Positions 10,378 to 17,909 of a DNA stretch of 64,000 nucleotides are shown one piece after another. A program made the translations under genes and the position numbers. This DNA comes from Bailinhaonella thermotolerans. Lineage in GTDB: Bacteria > Actinomycetota > Actinomycetes > Streptosporangiales > Streptosporangiaceae. Positions within the stretch are counted from its first letter, which is position 1, and every line of letters begins with the position of its first letter. The stretch spans positions 1-64,000 of the forward strand of contig NZ_QZEY01000014.1 in assembly GCF_003594875.1 (NCBI RefSeq). The letters are read 5' to 3'. The notes beneath the pieces are model-generated. The model was not told where the DNA came from, searched no databases, and worked only from the letters and a program-made list of their open reading frames with translations.

Positions 10378-10947
10378 GTGAGTTCCTCGACGCGCGCGTT
10401 GCCGTTGCCGAACGCGCACGGAGTTGTACCGTGGGTGACGACCGCCGCCCGGCTCGGCCTCGCCGCCGTGCTCCTCATCGCGGGCTGGGACAAGATCGGT
10501 GCCCCGGCGAGATCGGTCATGGCGGTCGAGGCCTACCAGCTCCTGCCCAAGGGAGCGGCGGAGATCGTCGGGTACGGCCTGCCGATTTTCGAGATCGTCA
10601 TCGGGGTGCTGCTGATCGTCGGACTGCTCACACGCCTCGCCGGCATCGTGACCGGCCTGCTGATGGTGGCGTTCATCATCGGCGTGGCCTCGGCCTGGGC
10701 CCGGGGCCTGTCGATCGACTGCGGCTGCTTCGGCGGCGGCGGCCAGATCGACCCCAGCCAGACCCAGTACCCCCAGACCATCCTGCGCGACGTCGCCTTC
10801 CTGGCCATGGCCGCGTGGGTGGCCGTCAAGCCGCCGGGGAAGCTGGCGCTGGACACCGTGCTCGGCCTGGGCGGGCGGAGCGACGACGACCGGGATGACA
10901 CGTCCGACGACGACCACGCCGCACCGGACGCCGATCCGAAGGAGTAA
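10378..10947 (+). CDS. MauE/DoxX-like membrane redox protein
   Basis: A 189-residue membrane protein with four hydrophobic helices between ~18 and ~152, matching the MauE/DoxX-like superfamily. A CGCFGGGG motif in the loop between helices 3 and 4 (~117-124) supplies two cysteines typical of MauE-type proteins thought to support disulfide chemistry on exported proteins. The tail is highly acidic (DDDRDDTSDDD). GTG start. The gene 7 bp downstream encodes a membrane-anchored thioredoxin-fold protein, which suggests an electron-transfer pair; that is an inference from order. Confidence 0.82.
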   Translation: MSSSTRALPLPNAHGVVPWVTTAARLGLAAVLLIAGWDKIGAPARSVMAVEAYQLLPKGAAEIVGYGLPIFEIVIGVLLIVGLLTRLAGIVTGLLMVAFIIGVASAWARGLSIDCGCFGGGGQIDPSQTQYPQTILRDVAFLAMAAWVAVKPPGKLALDTVLGLGGRSDDDRDDTSDDDHAAPDADPKE

Positions 10948-10954
10948 TCGACCC

Positions 10955-11707
10955 ATGAGCAAGACCGCGCGCACGTCCGCACGGGAGAAGGTCCGCGCCG
11001 AACGCGAACGCGAGCAGAGGCGGGCGAAGCGCCAGCGGCAGATCGTCGTCCCGCTCGTCGTCCTCGTCGTCGTGGCCGCCGTCGTCGGCATCGGCTTCTA
11101 CATGGCCCGCAAGGGCAACGAGACCGGCACCTACGCGGGCGGGCTCGCCCCCGTGACCGTCCAGCCCGACGGCTCGGTCGTCATGGCCAAGCCGGGCGTG
11201 GAGAAGCCCGTCGTGGAGATCTACGAGGACTTCCAGTGTCCCGGCTGCAAGGAGCTGGAGCGCGTCAACGGCGCCACCTTCAAGCAGCTCGCCGCCGAGG
11301 GCAAGGCCAAGGTCGTCTACCGCCCGCTGACCATCTTCGACCCCTCGCAGAAGCCCATCTACGAGGTGTCGGTGCGCGGCGCCGCCGCGGCGCGGTGCGT
11401 GCCCGGCGACAAGTGGGTGCAGTACCACGACAAGCTCTACGAGAACCAGCCCGTCGAGGGCAAGCAGGGCTTCACGCCCGACGAGCTCATCGAGTACGGC
11501 AAGCAGGTGGGCGTGACCGGCGCGGAGTTCGAGGGCTGCGTGCGCAACCAGACCCACGCGCAGGCGCACATCAAGGCCAGTGACGAGCTCAAGAAGTCCG
11601 GCGGGCTCCAGGGCACCCCGACCGTGAAGATCAACGGTCAGGACGTCGGCAACCAGGCGTTCACCGCCGACGGCCTGAAGAAGGCCGTCGCCGATGCCAC
11701 GAAGTAG
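10955..11707 (+). CDS. Membrane-anchored DsbA-like thioredoxin-fold protein
   Basis: A 250-residue protein: basic N-terminus, one transmembrane helix (~30-50) and an extracytoplasmic DsbA-like domain (Thioredoxin_4 type). The active site is CPGC (Cys95, Cys98) in YEDFQCPGCKELE, and the cis-proline region is GLQGTPTVKING. Two further cysteines (in ARCVPGD and EGCVRN) may form a structural pair. ATG with AAGGAG ~10 nt upstream (10939-10944). Probably a thiol oxidase or isomerase for exported proteins, working with the MauE-like neighbour. Confidence 0.88.
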   Translation: MSKTARTSAREKVRAEREREQRRAKRQRQIVVPLVVLVVVAAVVGIGFYMARKGNETGTYAGGLAPVTVQPDGSVVMAKPGVEKPVVEIYEDFQCPGCKELERVNGATFKQLAAEGKAKVVYRPLTIFDPSQKPIYEVSVRGAAAARCVPGDKWVQYHDKLYENQPVEGKQGFTPDELIEYGKQVGVTGAEFEGCVRNQTHAQAHIKASDELKKSGGLQGTPTVKINGQDVGNQAFTADGLKKAVADATK

Positions 11708-11733
11708 CCCCGCAGCCGGTAACGTTCGCTGAC

Positions 11734-12840
11734 ATGCCCCTCGCCACGATTCCGAGCCCGTCCCAGGGGGTCTGGCACCTCTTCGGTGTGATCCCCATCC
11801 GGGCCTACGCGCTGTGCATCGTCCTCGGCGTCATCGTCGCCGTCTGGCTCGGGGAGCGCCGCTGGCGCGCCCGCGGCGGCCAGCCGGGCACGATCACCGA
11901 CCTGGCCGTCTGGGCCGTGCCGTTCGGCCTGGTCGGCGGCCGGCTGTACCACGTCATCAGCGACTGGCAGCTCTACTTCGGCGCCGACGCCGTGCACCGG
12001 CCGATCGAGGCGCTGTACATCTGGCAGGGCGGACTCGGCATCTGGGGGGCCATCGCGCTCGGCGGCGTCGGCGTCTGGATCGGCTGCCGCCGCCGGGGCA
12101 TCTCGCTCTCGGCGGTCGCCGACACGGTCGCGCCCGGCATCGCGCTCGGGCAGGCCATCGGCCGCTGGGGCAACTGGTTCAACCAGGAGCTCTTCGGCGG
12201 GCCGCTGAACACCTGGTGGGCGCTGCGCATCGACCCGGGCAGGCCCGGCACGGTCCCCGGGCAGGAGACCTACCACCCGACGTTCCTGTACGAGTCGATC
12301 TGGAACGTCGGGGTGGCCCTGCTGGTGATCTGGGCGGGCAAGCGGTTCCACCTGCGCCACGGCCGGGCGTTCGCGCTCTACGTCGCCGCCTACACCCTGG
12401 GCCGCGCCTGGATCGAGGCGCTGCGGGTGGACCCGGCCAACGAGATCCTGGGCCTGCGCCTGAACGTGTGGACCGCGCTCCTGGTCTTCATCGGCGCGAT
12501 CATCTACTTCATCGTCGCCGCCGGCCGCACCACGCCCGAGTCGCTGGGCGCGGACGCCGGGGGCGGCGCGGGGGACGACCCCGAGGCGCCCCGCGACACG
12601 CCGCCCGGCGACGAGACGACGGACACCGCCGAGACGGACACCGCCGAGACGGACGCCGCCAAGCCCGGCGCCGGCGAGGCGGACACCGCCGGGACCGGCG
12701 CTCCGGGCACGGAGCGGGCCCCGGCCGGCGAGGCGGGCGAGGACGCCGGGAAGCCCGGCGAGGGGCAGGCCGGCGAGGAGACCGGGGCCGGGGACGGTGG
12801 CGGGGGCGCGGCGCGAGCCGTACCGGCGCCGGACAAGTAG
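11734..12840 (+). CDS. lgt: Prolipoprotein diacylglyceryl transferase with acidic C-terminal extension
   Basis: Transfers diacylglyceryl to the lipobox cysteine of prolipoproteins in the membrane. Residues 1-265 are the polytopic core with the Lgt motifs GGRLYHVISDW, the signature GQAIGRWGNWFNQELFGGP and HPTFLYES. Residues ~268-368 are a low-complexity Ala/Gly/Asp/Glu-rich tail including ETDTAETD repeats, absent from most Lgt proteins. At least two lipoprotein substrates are in this window (sugar- and amino-acid-binding proteins). A TAACGT hexamer 8 nt before the ATG could be a -10 box. Confidence 0.94.
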   Translation: MPLATIPSPSQGVWHLFGVIPIRAYALCIVLGVIVAVWLGERRWRARGGQPGTITDLAVWAVPFGLVGGRLYHVISDWQLYFGADAVHRPIEALYIWQGGLGIWGAIALGGVGVWIGCRRRGISLSAVADTVAPGIALGQAIGRWGNWFNQELFGGPLNTWWALRIDPGRPGTVPGQETYHPTFLYESIWNVGVALLVIWAGKRFHLRHGRAFALYVAAYTLGRAWIEALRVDPANEILGLRLNVWTALLVFIGAIIYFIVAAGRTTPESLGADAGGGAGDDPEAPRDTPPGDETTDTAETDTAETDAAKPGAGEADTAGTGAPGTERAPAGEAGEDAGKPGEGQAGEETGAGDGGGGAARAVPAPDK

Positions 12841-12981
12841 GCGGGCCCGCGGGCGGGGCGGCGGGGCCGGGACCGGGCGAGGGCCCGGCCGAAGGCGGCC
12901 CGCGCGGCGAGCGTGACGCGCGCGGGTCCGGGCGGCGGGTAGGTATGCCGTCTACCGGACGTGTGCGGAGGGAGCGCGAGC

Positions 12982-13692
12982 ATGGGCGAGGGCTCTGAGC
13001 GGGCCGAGATCCACCATCAGCACCAGGACGTCACCGGGGGCTGGCTGCGGCCGGCCGTGTTCGGGGTGATGGACGGGCTGGTGTCGAACTTCGCGCTGAT
13101 CGCGGGCATGGCCGGCGGCACCTCCCACGGCAGGCTGATCGTGCTGGCGGGTGTGGCCGGGCTCGCGGCCGGGGCGTTCTCGATGGCGGGCGGCGAGTAC
13201 GTCTCCGTGGCCTCCCAGCGGGAGCTGGCGCAGGCCGAGATCGAGGTGGAGCGGCTGGAGCTGCGGCGGCACCCGAGGGCCGAGCAGGCCGAGCTGGCGC
13301 GGCTGTACGAGTCGCGCGGGGTGGATCCGGCGCTGGCCGCCGAGGTGGCCAGGCAGATCGGCCAGAACGAGGAGAAGGCGCTGGAGGTGCACGCCCGGGA
13401 GGAACTCGGCATGTCGCCGAAGGACCTGCCGTCGCCGCTGCTGGCCGCGGGGTCGTCGTTCCTGTCGTTCGCGGTGGGGGCGTTCCTGCCGCTGCTGCCG
13501 TACCTGCTGGGCGCGTCGAGCCTGTGGCCGGCGGCGGTCGTGGCCTGCCTGGGGCTGTTCGGGGCGGGCGCGCTGGTGTCGCGGGTGACGGCCCGGAGCT
13601 GGTGGTTCAGCGGGCTCCGGCAGCTCGCGGTGGGCGCGGGCGCGGCCGTCCTGACGTACGGATTGGGCAATCTCATCGGGAACGGCCTGTGA
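12982..13692 (+). CDS. VIT1/CCC1 family (DUF125) membrane transporter
   Basis: A 236-residue protein of the VIT1/CCC1 family of ferrous iron/manganese transporters. It has helices with the family segment FGVMDGLVSNFALIAGMAG near the N-terminus, then AGAFSMAGGEYVSVASQRE, a cytoplasmic helical region (~75-150) and two or three C-terminal helices. Metal specificity cannot be read from sequence. The ATG at 12982 is preferred to a GTG at 12961 because CGGAGGGA (12966-12973) lies upstream at suitable distance. Confidence 0.88.
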   Translation: MGEGSERAEIHHQHQDVTGGWLRPAVFGVMDGLVSNFALIAGMAGGTSHGRLIVLAGVAGLAAGAFSMAGGEYVSVASQRELAQAEIEVERLELRRHPRAEQAELARLYESRGVDPALAAEVARQIGQNEEKALEVHAREELGMSPKDLPSPLLAAGSSFLSFAVGAFLPLLPYLLGASSLWPAAVVACLGLFGAGALVSRVTARSWWFSGLRQLAVGAGAAVLTYGLGNLIGNGL

Positions 13693-13705
13693 AACTGGAC
13701 AGGTC

Positions 13706-14554
13706 ATGAGAAATACCGACAGAACGCGGAGTCGCGGACGGAGCAGGCGCGCGGGGTCCTCCCCGGAGTCGCCGGCGGCGGCCGTGCCGCGCAAGGTGCC
13801 CAGGCGGGACCGGGCGCGGGACCGCACGTGGAGCTTCAACATCTTCCTGGCGTTCGTGGGCGCGTTCGGCGTGCTGCTGGTCGCGCTGGCGCTGACCGCG
13901 ATCACCGAGGTCTTCCTCAAGTCGAGCCCGGTGGACGAGGCGATGGCGCCGGGCCAGGGCGGGCCGAAGGTCTACCGGGCGTGGCCGCAGCCGAGCGTGT
14001 TCGGCCCGATCGCGGACCGGGCCAAGGACTCGCGGCCGCTCACGGCCGAGGAGGTCTTCGGCAAGAAGACGCTCAGTCACCCGCGCGTGGCCGCCAAGGA
14101 GGGGGAGAAGGCCGAGCCGCTCACCCTCCGGCTGGAGGACCGGCGCGTGGACGCCGACTGCCGGGCCGCGGCGCGGGGCGAGGCGATGGCCGAGACGCTG
14201 GCCGAGGCCGACTGCTCCCAGGTGGCCCGGGCCCGGTACGTCTCCGAGGACGGGGTCTACGTCGCCCAGTACAGCCTGTTCAACCTCAGGGACGCCGCCT
14301 CGGCCGAGCGGCTGGTGACCACGCTCAAGACGCGGTACGTCTCGGCCTGGGTCGCGCCGCTGGAGTCCACGTTCGCCTCCGGCGGGTACAGCGAGGGCGA
14401 CGGGCACGTGATGGGGCACTACGCCGGGCTGGTGTGGATCGGCCGCGCGGACGGGGCCAAGCCGGGCCGGGGCGACGACCTGACGGCGCTGTCGCTGGCG
14501 GTGCGAGGCGCGGAGAAGGCGGTGTTCGCCCGGATCGTGGCGGCGTCCTCCTGA
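13706..14554 (+). CDS. Membrane-anchored protein of unknown function (paralogue A)
   Basis: I do not recognise a named family. The 282-residue protein has a very basic N-terminus (residues 1-40), one transmembrane helix (~44-66) and an extracytoplasmic domain. That domain shares PLTxxEVF, DC...CSQV, Y...GVYVAQYSLFN and RLV with the next gene, showing the two are tandem paralogues. Two cysteines (VDADC and ADCSQV) are kept in both and could form a disulfide. Starts 13 bp after the VIT1-type gene, so possibly co-transcribed with it. Confidence 0.75.
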   Translation: MRNTDRTRSRGRSRRAGSSPESPAAAVPRKVPRRDRARDRTWSFNIFLAFVGAFGVLLVALALTAITEVFLKSSPVDEAMAPGQGGPKVYRAWPQPSVFGPIADRAKDSRPLTAEEVFGKKTLSHPRVAAKEGEKAEPLTLRLEDRRVDADCRAAARGEAMAETLAEADCSQVARARYVSEDGVYVAQYSLFNLRDAASAERLVTTLKTRYVSAWVAPLESTFASGGYSEGDGHVMGHYAGLVWIGRADGAKPGRGDDLTALSLAVRGAEKAVFARIVAASS

Positions 14555-14610
14555 GAGCCGTGGGACGCCCGAGACTTCGGTGTTATCCCCTCTCGGTAGG
14601 CTTCGGCGGC

Positions 14611-15684
14611 GTGAGCGTGCCCCCGAACCCCGGTCAGCAGCCGTACGGCCCTGGCCCCTACCGCGACGCGCCGGTCCAGGGCCCCGGGTACGGCCCCCTG
14701 CCCGGGTACCCTCCCGCGTACCCGCCGGGCCCGCCCGCCCACCCCGGACCGCCCGGCCCGCCCGCGCATCCCGGCCCGCCCGCGCATCCCGGCCCGACCG
14801 CGCACCCCGGCCCGACCGGGCCCATGGGACCGTCCGGGCCCGCGGGGCCGTACGGCCCGCCGGGCCCGCCCGGGGGGTATCCGCCCCCGCCACCGCCGCG
14901 CAACTCCGGCAGCGGGCTGTGGGTCGGCCTGGGCATCGGCGCGTTCGTGCTGGTGATCGTGGGCGCCGTGCTCGCCTTCTTCGTCTTCGGCCGCGACGGC
15001 GGGGGAGGGGTGGCGCAGGGCTCCCCGTCGCCCTCGGCCTCCCAGGCGCTCCCGCCGCAGTCGCCCGGCCCGCAGCAGGAGGAGCGCCGGCCGGTCGCCA
15101 GCGACTACCTGGGCTCGTCCTCGGACTACTTCTCCCGCCTGGAGGACCGCTCGGCCGACCCCGAGCCGCTCACCGAGGACGAGGTCTTCGACGACGAGGC
15201 GCGCAAGCCGTCCTTCCAGAACTTCCACCTGGAGCTCAAGGGGACCCGGAACGAGACCGACTGCGGCAAGGCGGTCTGGGGCGACGCGCTGCGCGAGCTC
15301 CTGGCCGACGGGGGCTGCAGCCAGGTGCTGAACGGCTACTACGTGGACCGCTCGGGCGGGTACGTCGCGCAGGTCTGGCTGTTCAACATGAAGGACAAGA
15401 CCTGGGGCGACAGGCTCGTCGCGGGCATGGACCCCGACCCCGGCCCCACCGCCAAGGCCCCCGGCAAGCTCGGCTTCGTGATCCCGATGCGCGGTCCCGC
15501 TCCCTACGACCGGATGCTGGAGGGCGAGACCTGGGCCCACGCGGAGGCGTTCTCGCACTACGTCCTGCTGTCCTGGGTCGGCCGCGCCGACAACAACAAC
15601 ATCCACTCCAGCGAGGACATGATCGCCCTGTCCACCACCGCCGAGCGCTGCCGCGGCTTCATCTTCTCCCGCAACAACCGCTGA
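14611..15684 (+). CDS. Membrane-anchored protein with collagen-like N-terminus (paralogue B)
   Basis: A 357-residue protein of unknown function. Residues 1-100 are Pro/Gly/Tyr-rich with a Gly-x-y stretch (GPPAHPGPPGPPAHPG type), then one transmembrane helix (~107-131), a Ser/Pro/Gln linker and an extracytoplasmic domain homologous to the preceding gene: PLTEDEVF, ETDCGKAVWGDALRELL, GGCSQV, GGYVAQVWLFN, DRLV, VGRADNN. By the single-anchor topology the collagen-like part would be cytoplasmic. The GTG at 14611 is the best start; TAGGCT lies 8 nt before it and there is no Shine-Dalgarno. The gap to paralogue A is 56 bp. Confidence 0.75.
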   Translation: MSVPPNPGQQPYGPGPYRDAPVQGPGYGPLPGYPPAYPPGPPAHPGPPGPPAHPGPPAHPGPTAHPGPTGPMGPSGPAGPYGPPGPPGGYPPPPPPRNSGSGLWVGLGIGAFVLVIVGAVLAFFVFGRDGGGGVAQGSPSPSASQALPPQSPGPQQEERRPVASDYLGSSSDYFSRLEDRSADPEPLTEDEVFDDEARKPSFQNFHLELKGTRNETDCGKAVWGDALRELLADGGCSQVLNGYYVDRSGGYVAQVWLFNMKDKTWGDRLVAGMDPDPGPTAKAPGKLGFVIPMRGPAPYDRMLEGETWAHAEAFSHYVLLSWVGRADNNNIHSSEDMIALSTTAERCRGFIFSRNNR

Positions 15685-15709
15685 TTCCCCCGCACGACCG
15701 CTGACCCCC

Positions 15710-15741
15710 ACCTCGCGCCGGCCACCCGGCCGGCGCGAGGT
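15710..15741. terminator. Bidirectional terminator between paralogue B and mutarotase
   Basis: Perfect 14-bp inverted repeat (15710-15723 against 15728-15741) with a 4-nt loop, between convergent genes. Confidence 0.82.
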
Positions 15742-15772
15742 CCCCCGGGCGGAGAAGATCAGGCGGAGAAGG

Positions 15773-16720
15773 TCAGGCGGGGAAGGCGTAGGTCGTCGTG
15801 GAGGTGAACTCCTCGCCCGGGCGCAGGACCGTGGAGGGGAACTCCGGCCGGTTCGGGGAGTCCGGGTAGTGCTGGGTCTCCAGGCAGAACCCGGCGTACG
15901 GGCCGTACGGCGTGGCCTCGGGGTCGAGCATCGCGCCCGTGTAGAGCTGGACGCCCGGCTCGGTGGTGGTGACCTCCATGACGCGGCCGCTCTCCGGTTC
16001 GGCCACCCGGATGGGGCCCTCGCCGTCGAGGACGTAGCAGTGGTCGTAGGCGCCGCCGCGGCGGGCGCCGATGACCTCGGGCCCCGTGAAGTCGAAGTCC
16101 GTGCCGGCCACGGGGGCGAGCTCGCCGGTGGGGATCAGGTCCGCGTCCACGGGGAGATAGCGGTGCGCGGGCATCGTCAGCACATGGCCGAGGACGTCCC
16201 CCTTGCCGGCGAGGTTGAAGTAGGAGTGGTTGGTGAGGTTGACGACCGTGGGGGCGTCGGTCACCGCGTGGTAGTCGACGCGCAGGGCGTCCCCGGCGAG
16301 GGTGTAGGTGACGGCGGCGGTGAGCGTGCCGGGGTACCCCTGGTCGCCGTCGGGGCTGACCAGGCGCAGCGTGATCGAGGCGGGGGACAGGTCGGCGACC
16401 TCCCAGACGCGCCGGTCGAAGCCGTCGGTCCCGCCGTGGAGGCTGTTGGGGCCGTTGTTGAGCGGGAGCGTGTGCTCGCGCCCGTCGAGCGTGAACCGCC
16501 CGCCGGCCACGCGGTTGCCGTACCGGCCGACGACGGCGCCGAAGTAGCGGCTGCGGGTCTCGTAGTCGGCCAGCGTCTCGCAGCCGAGCACGACGTTCGT
16601 GCCGTCCACCTCCAGCGACTGGACGATCGCGCCGTAGGTGAGGACGGCCGCCGACAGCCGGCCGGCGGACAGGACGTGGCGCTCGGCGCGCTCGCCGCGC
16701 CGGGTGACACCGAAGATCAA
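15773..16720 (-). CDS. galM: Galactose mutarotase (aldose 1-epimerase)
   Basis: Interconverts alpha and beta anomers of aldoses. The 315-residue protein carries the GalM hallmarks: the catalytic-histidine region NLTNHSYFNLAG, a GRYGNRVAGGRF segment, NNGPNSLHGG and the catalytic-glutamate region CLETQHYPDSPN. No ATG or GTG fits. A TTG at 16720-16718 overlaps the stop of the upstream LacI gene (TTGA) with GGGAAGGG ~7 nt before it, so translation is probably coupled. Co-transcription with the repressor ties it to the neighbouring sugar regulon. Confidence 0.9.
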   Translation of the reverse strand: MIFGVTRRGERAERHVLSAGRLSAAVLTYGAIVQSLEVDGTNVVLGCETLADYETRSRYFGAVVGRYGNRVAGGRFTLDGREHTLPLNNGPNSLHGGTDGFDRRVWEVADLSPASITLRLVSPDGDQGYPGTLTAAVTYTLAGDALRVDYHAVTDAPTVVNLTNHSYFNLAGKGDVLGHVLTMPAHRYLPVDADLIPTGELAPVAGTDFDFTGPEVIGARRGGAYDHCYVLDGEGPIRVAEPESGRVMEVTTTEPGVQLYTGAMLDPEATPYGPYAGFCLETQHYPDSPNRPEFPSTVLRPGEEFTSTTTYAFPA

Positions 16721-17685
16721 GTACGTGCCCTTCCCGTGGACTCTCGCACCACCAGGCTTGTCTCCAAGGTGGTGACCGTTGCCGCCGCGACGTCGTCGAC
16801 GGCCTGGAGCAGCATGTCCACGGCCACCCGGCCGGCCGCGGCGGCCGGCATCGAGACCGTGGTGAGCTTGGGCCGGTTGAGACGCCCGGCGACGATGTCG
16901 TCCACGCCTATCACACTGACGTCCTCGGGGACGCGCACCCCCCGCTCGGACAGTCCCTCGATCAGGCCGATGGCGACCAGGTCGTTGTAGGCGAGCACGC
17001 CGGTGACCCGCGAGGCGATGACGTCGGCGGCGGCGGTGATCCCGCCCTGCTCGGTGGGGGCGTTGGGGCCGAGGAACACGGCGTCGGCCCCGGCGGTGGC
17101 GACCGCCTCGTGCATGGCCTTGCTCGTCCACGACCCGGCGGGCCCGGAGACGAGGGCGATCCTGCGGTGCCCCAGCTCGGTGAGGTGCCGTACGGCCAGG
17201 CTCGCGCCCTGGCCGACGTCCATGAGCACGGTGGGCATCCCGCGGATGCGCCGGTTGACGACCACGAACGGCACCTCCTCGCGCAGCCGTTCTATGGCCT
17301 TGTTGGTCAGCCGGGGGCTGCACAGCAGCACGCCGTCCACCTGCTTGCTCAGGGTCTGGATCACCTCCTCCTCGACCTGCGGGTCCTCGTCGGTGTCGGC
17401 GACGAAGACGTTGTAGTCGCGGGAGCGGGCGTGCGCCTGCGCCGCCTTGATCAGCGGCGGGAAGAAGGGGTTGGCGATGTCGGCGACTATGATGCCGAAG
17501 TTGTGGGTGCGGCCCGTCGTGAGGGCGCGCGCCGCCCGGTTGGGCCGGTAGCCCAGGCCCTCGGCGACGGCGAGCACGCGGCTGCGCGTGTCGGGATTGA
17601 CCAGGTGGGGCGCCGAGAACGCCCGCGAGACCGTGGAGACGTGCACTCCAGAGGCCCGGGCCACATCCCGGATCGTCACCGGCAC
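16717..17685 (-). CDS. LacI family transcriptional repressor
   Basis: A 322-residue regulator: N-terminal helix-turn-helix (TIRDVARASGVHVSTVSRAF) with hinge helix region RPNRAARALTTGRT, then a periplasmic-binding-protein-like sugar-sensing domain (NFGIIVADIANPFF...VIGVDDI). GGAGG (17695-17699) abuts an ATG at 17694 and leaves 9 nt before a GTG at 17685; the GTG is the better-spaced start. Palindromes of the LacI-type GCAACCGGTTGC form lie in its own promoter and at two neighbouring promoters, so it probably represses itself and both sugar operons. The inducer is unknown, likely a uronate or oligosaccharide. Confidence 0.93.
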   Translation of the reverse strand: MPVTIRDVARASGVHVSTVSRAFSAPHLVNPDTRSRVLAVAEGLGYRPNRAARALTTGRTHNFGIIVADIANPFFPPLIKAAQAHARSRDYNVFVADTDEDPQVEEEVIQTLSKQVDGVLLCSPRLTNKAIERLREEVPFVVVNRRIRGMPTVLMDVGQGASLAVRHLTELGHRRIALVSGPAGSWTSKAMHEAVATAGADAVFLGPNAPTEQGGITAAADVIASRVTGVLAYNDLVAIGLIEGLSERGVRVPEDVSVIGVDDIVAGRLNRPKLTTVSMPAAAAGRVAVDMLLQAVDDVAAATVTTLETSLVVRESTGRART

Positions 17686-17711
17686 TGTGGGCATCCTCCG
17701 ACCATGCGCTC

Positions 17712-17742
17712 ACTCTAGTGCAATCGGTTGTATCGATGTCAA
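17712..17742 (-). promoter_or_regulatory. Promoter of lacI-galM
   Basis: Leftward promoter: -35 TTGACA (complement of 17737-17742) and -10 TAGAGT (complement of 17712-17717), spacer 19 bp. The LacI-type operator at 17720-17731 lies inside the spacer, suggesting autorepression. Confidence 0.65.
17720..17731. promoter_or_regulatory. LacI-type operator in the repressor promoter
   Basis: GCAATCGGTTGT, an imperfect form of the perfect palindrome GCAACCGGTTGC found at the two other promoters of this cluster. Confidence 0.65.
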
Positions 17743-17833
17743 TCGACTCACCACCCCTACGAGCGTTTGCCGTGAACCCCGTCGCCGCCTGAAGCGATGG
17801 CGCAGATCAGGGCCGCGATGGGGAGATCCTCTC

Positions 17834-17863
17834 TTGACGTTCCTCCCGGTGTACTCCAATACT
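17834..17863 (+). promoter_or_regulatory. Promoter of the catabolic operon
   Basis: TTGACG (17834-17839) with an AATACT-like -10 near 17858-17863. The segment CTCTTGACGTT plus the 34-bp distance from TTGACG to the operator recurs at the transport-operon promoter (22931). Confidence 0.65.
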
Positions 17864-17867
17864 TCCT

Positions 17868-17879
17868 GCAACCGGTTGC
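17868..17879. promoter_or_regulatory. LacI-type operator of the catabolic operon
   Basis: Perfect 12-bp palindrome GCAACCGGTTGC just downstream of the -10 region and 30 bp before the first gene, a position suited to repression. Confidence 0.78.
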
Positions 17880-17909
17880 CGTGAGGAGGGCGGGAGTGGT
17901 GGACGACCG

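Noticed and set aside
15773-17713. A 646-codon minus-strand frame suggesting a LacI-mutarotase fusion
   Set aside because: Its first half is a frame-shifted shadow of the LacI gene. The repressor stops at 16717 in its own frame and the mutarotase begins at the overlapping TTG.
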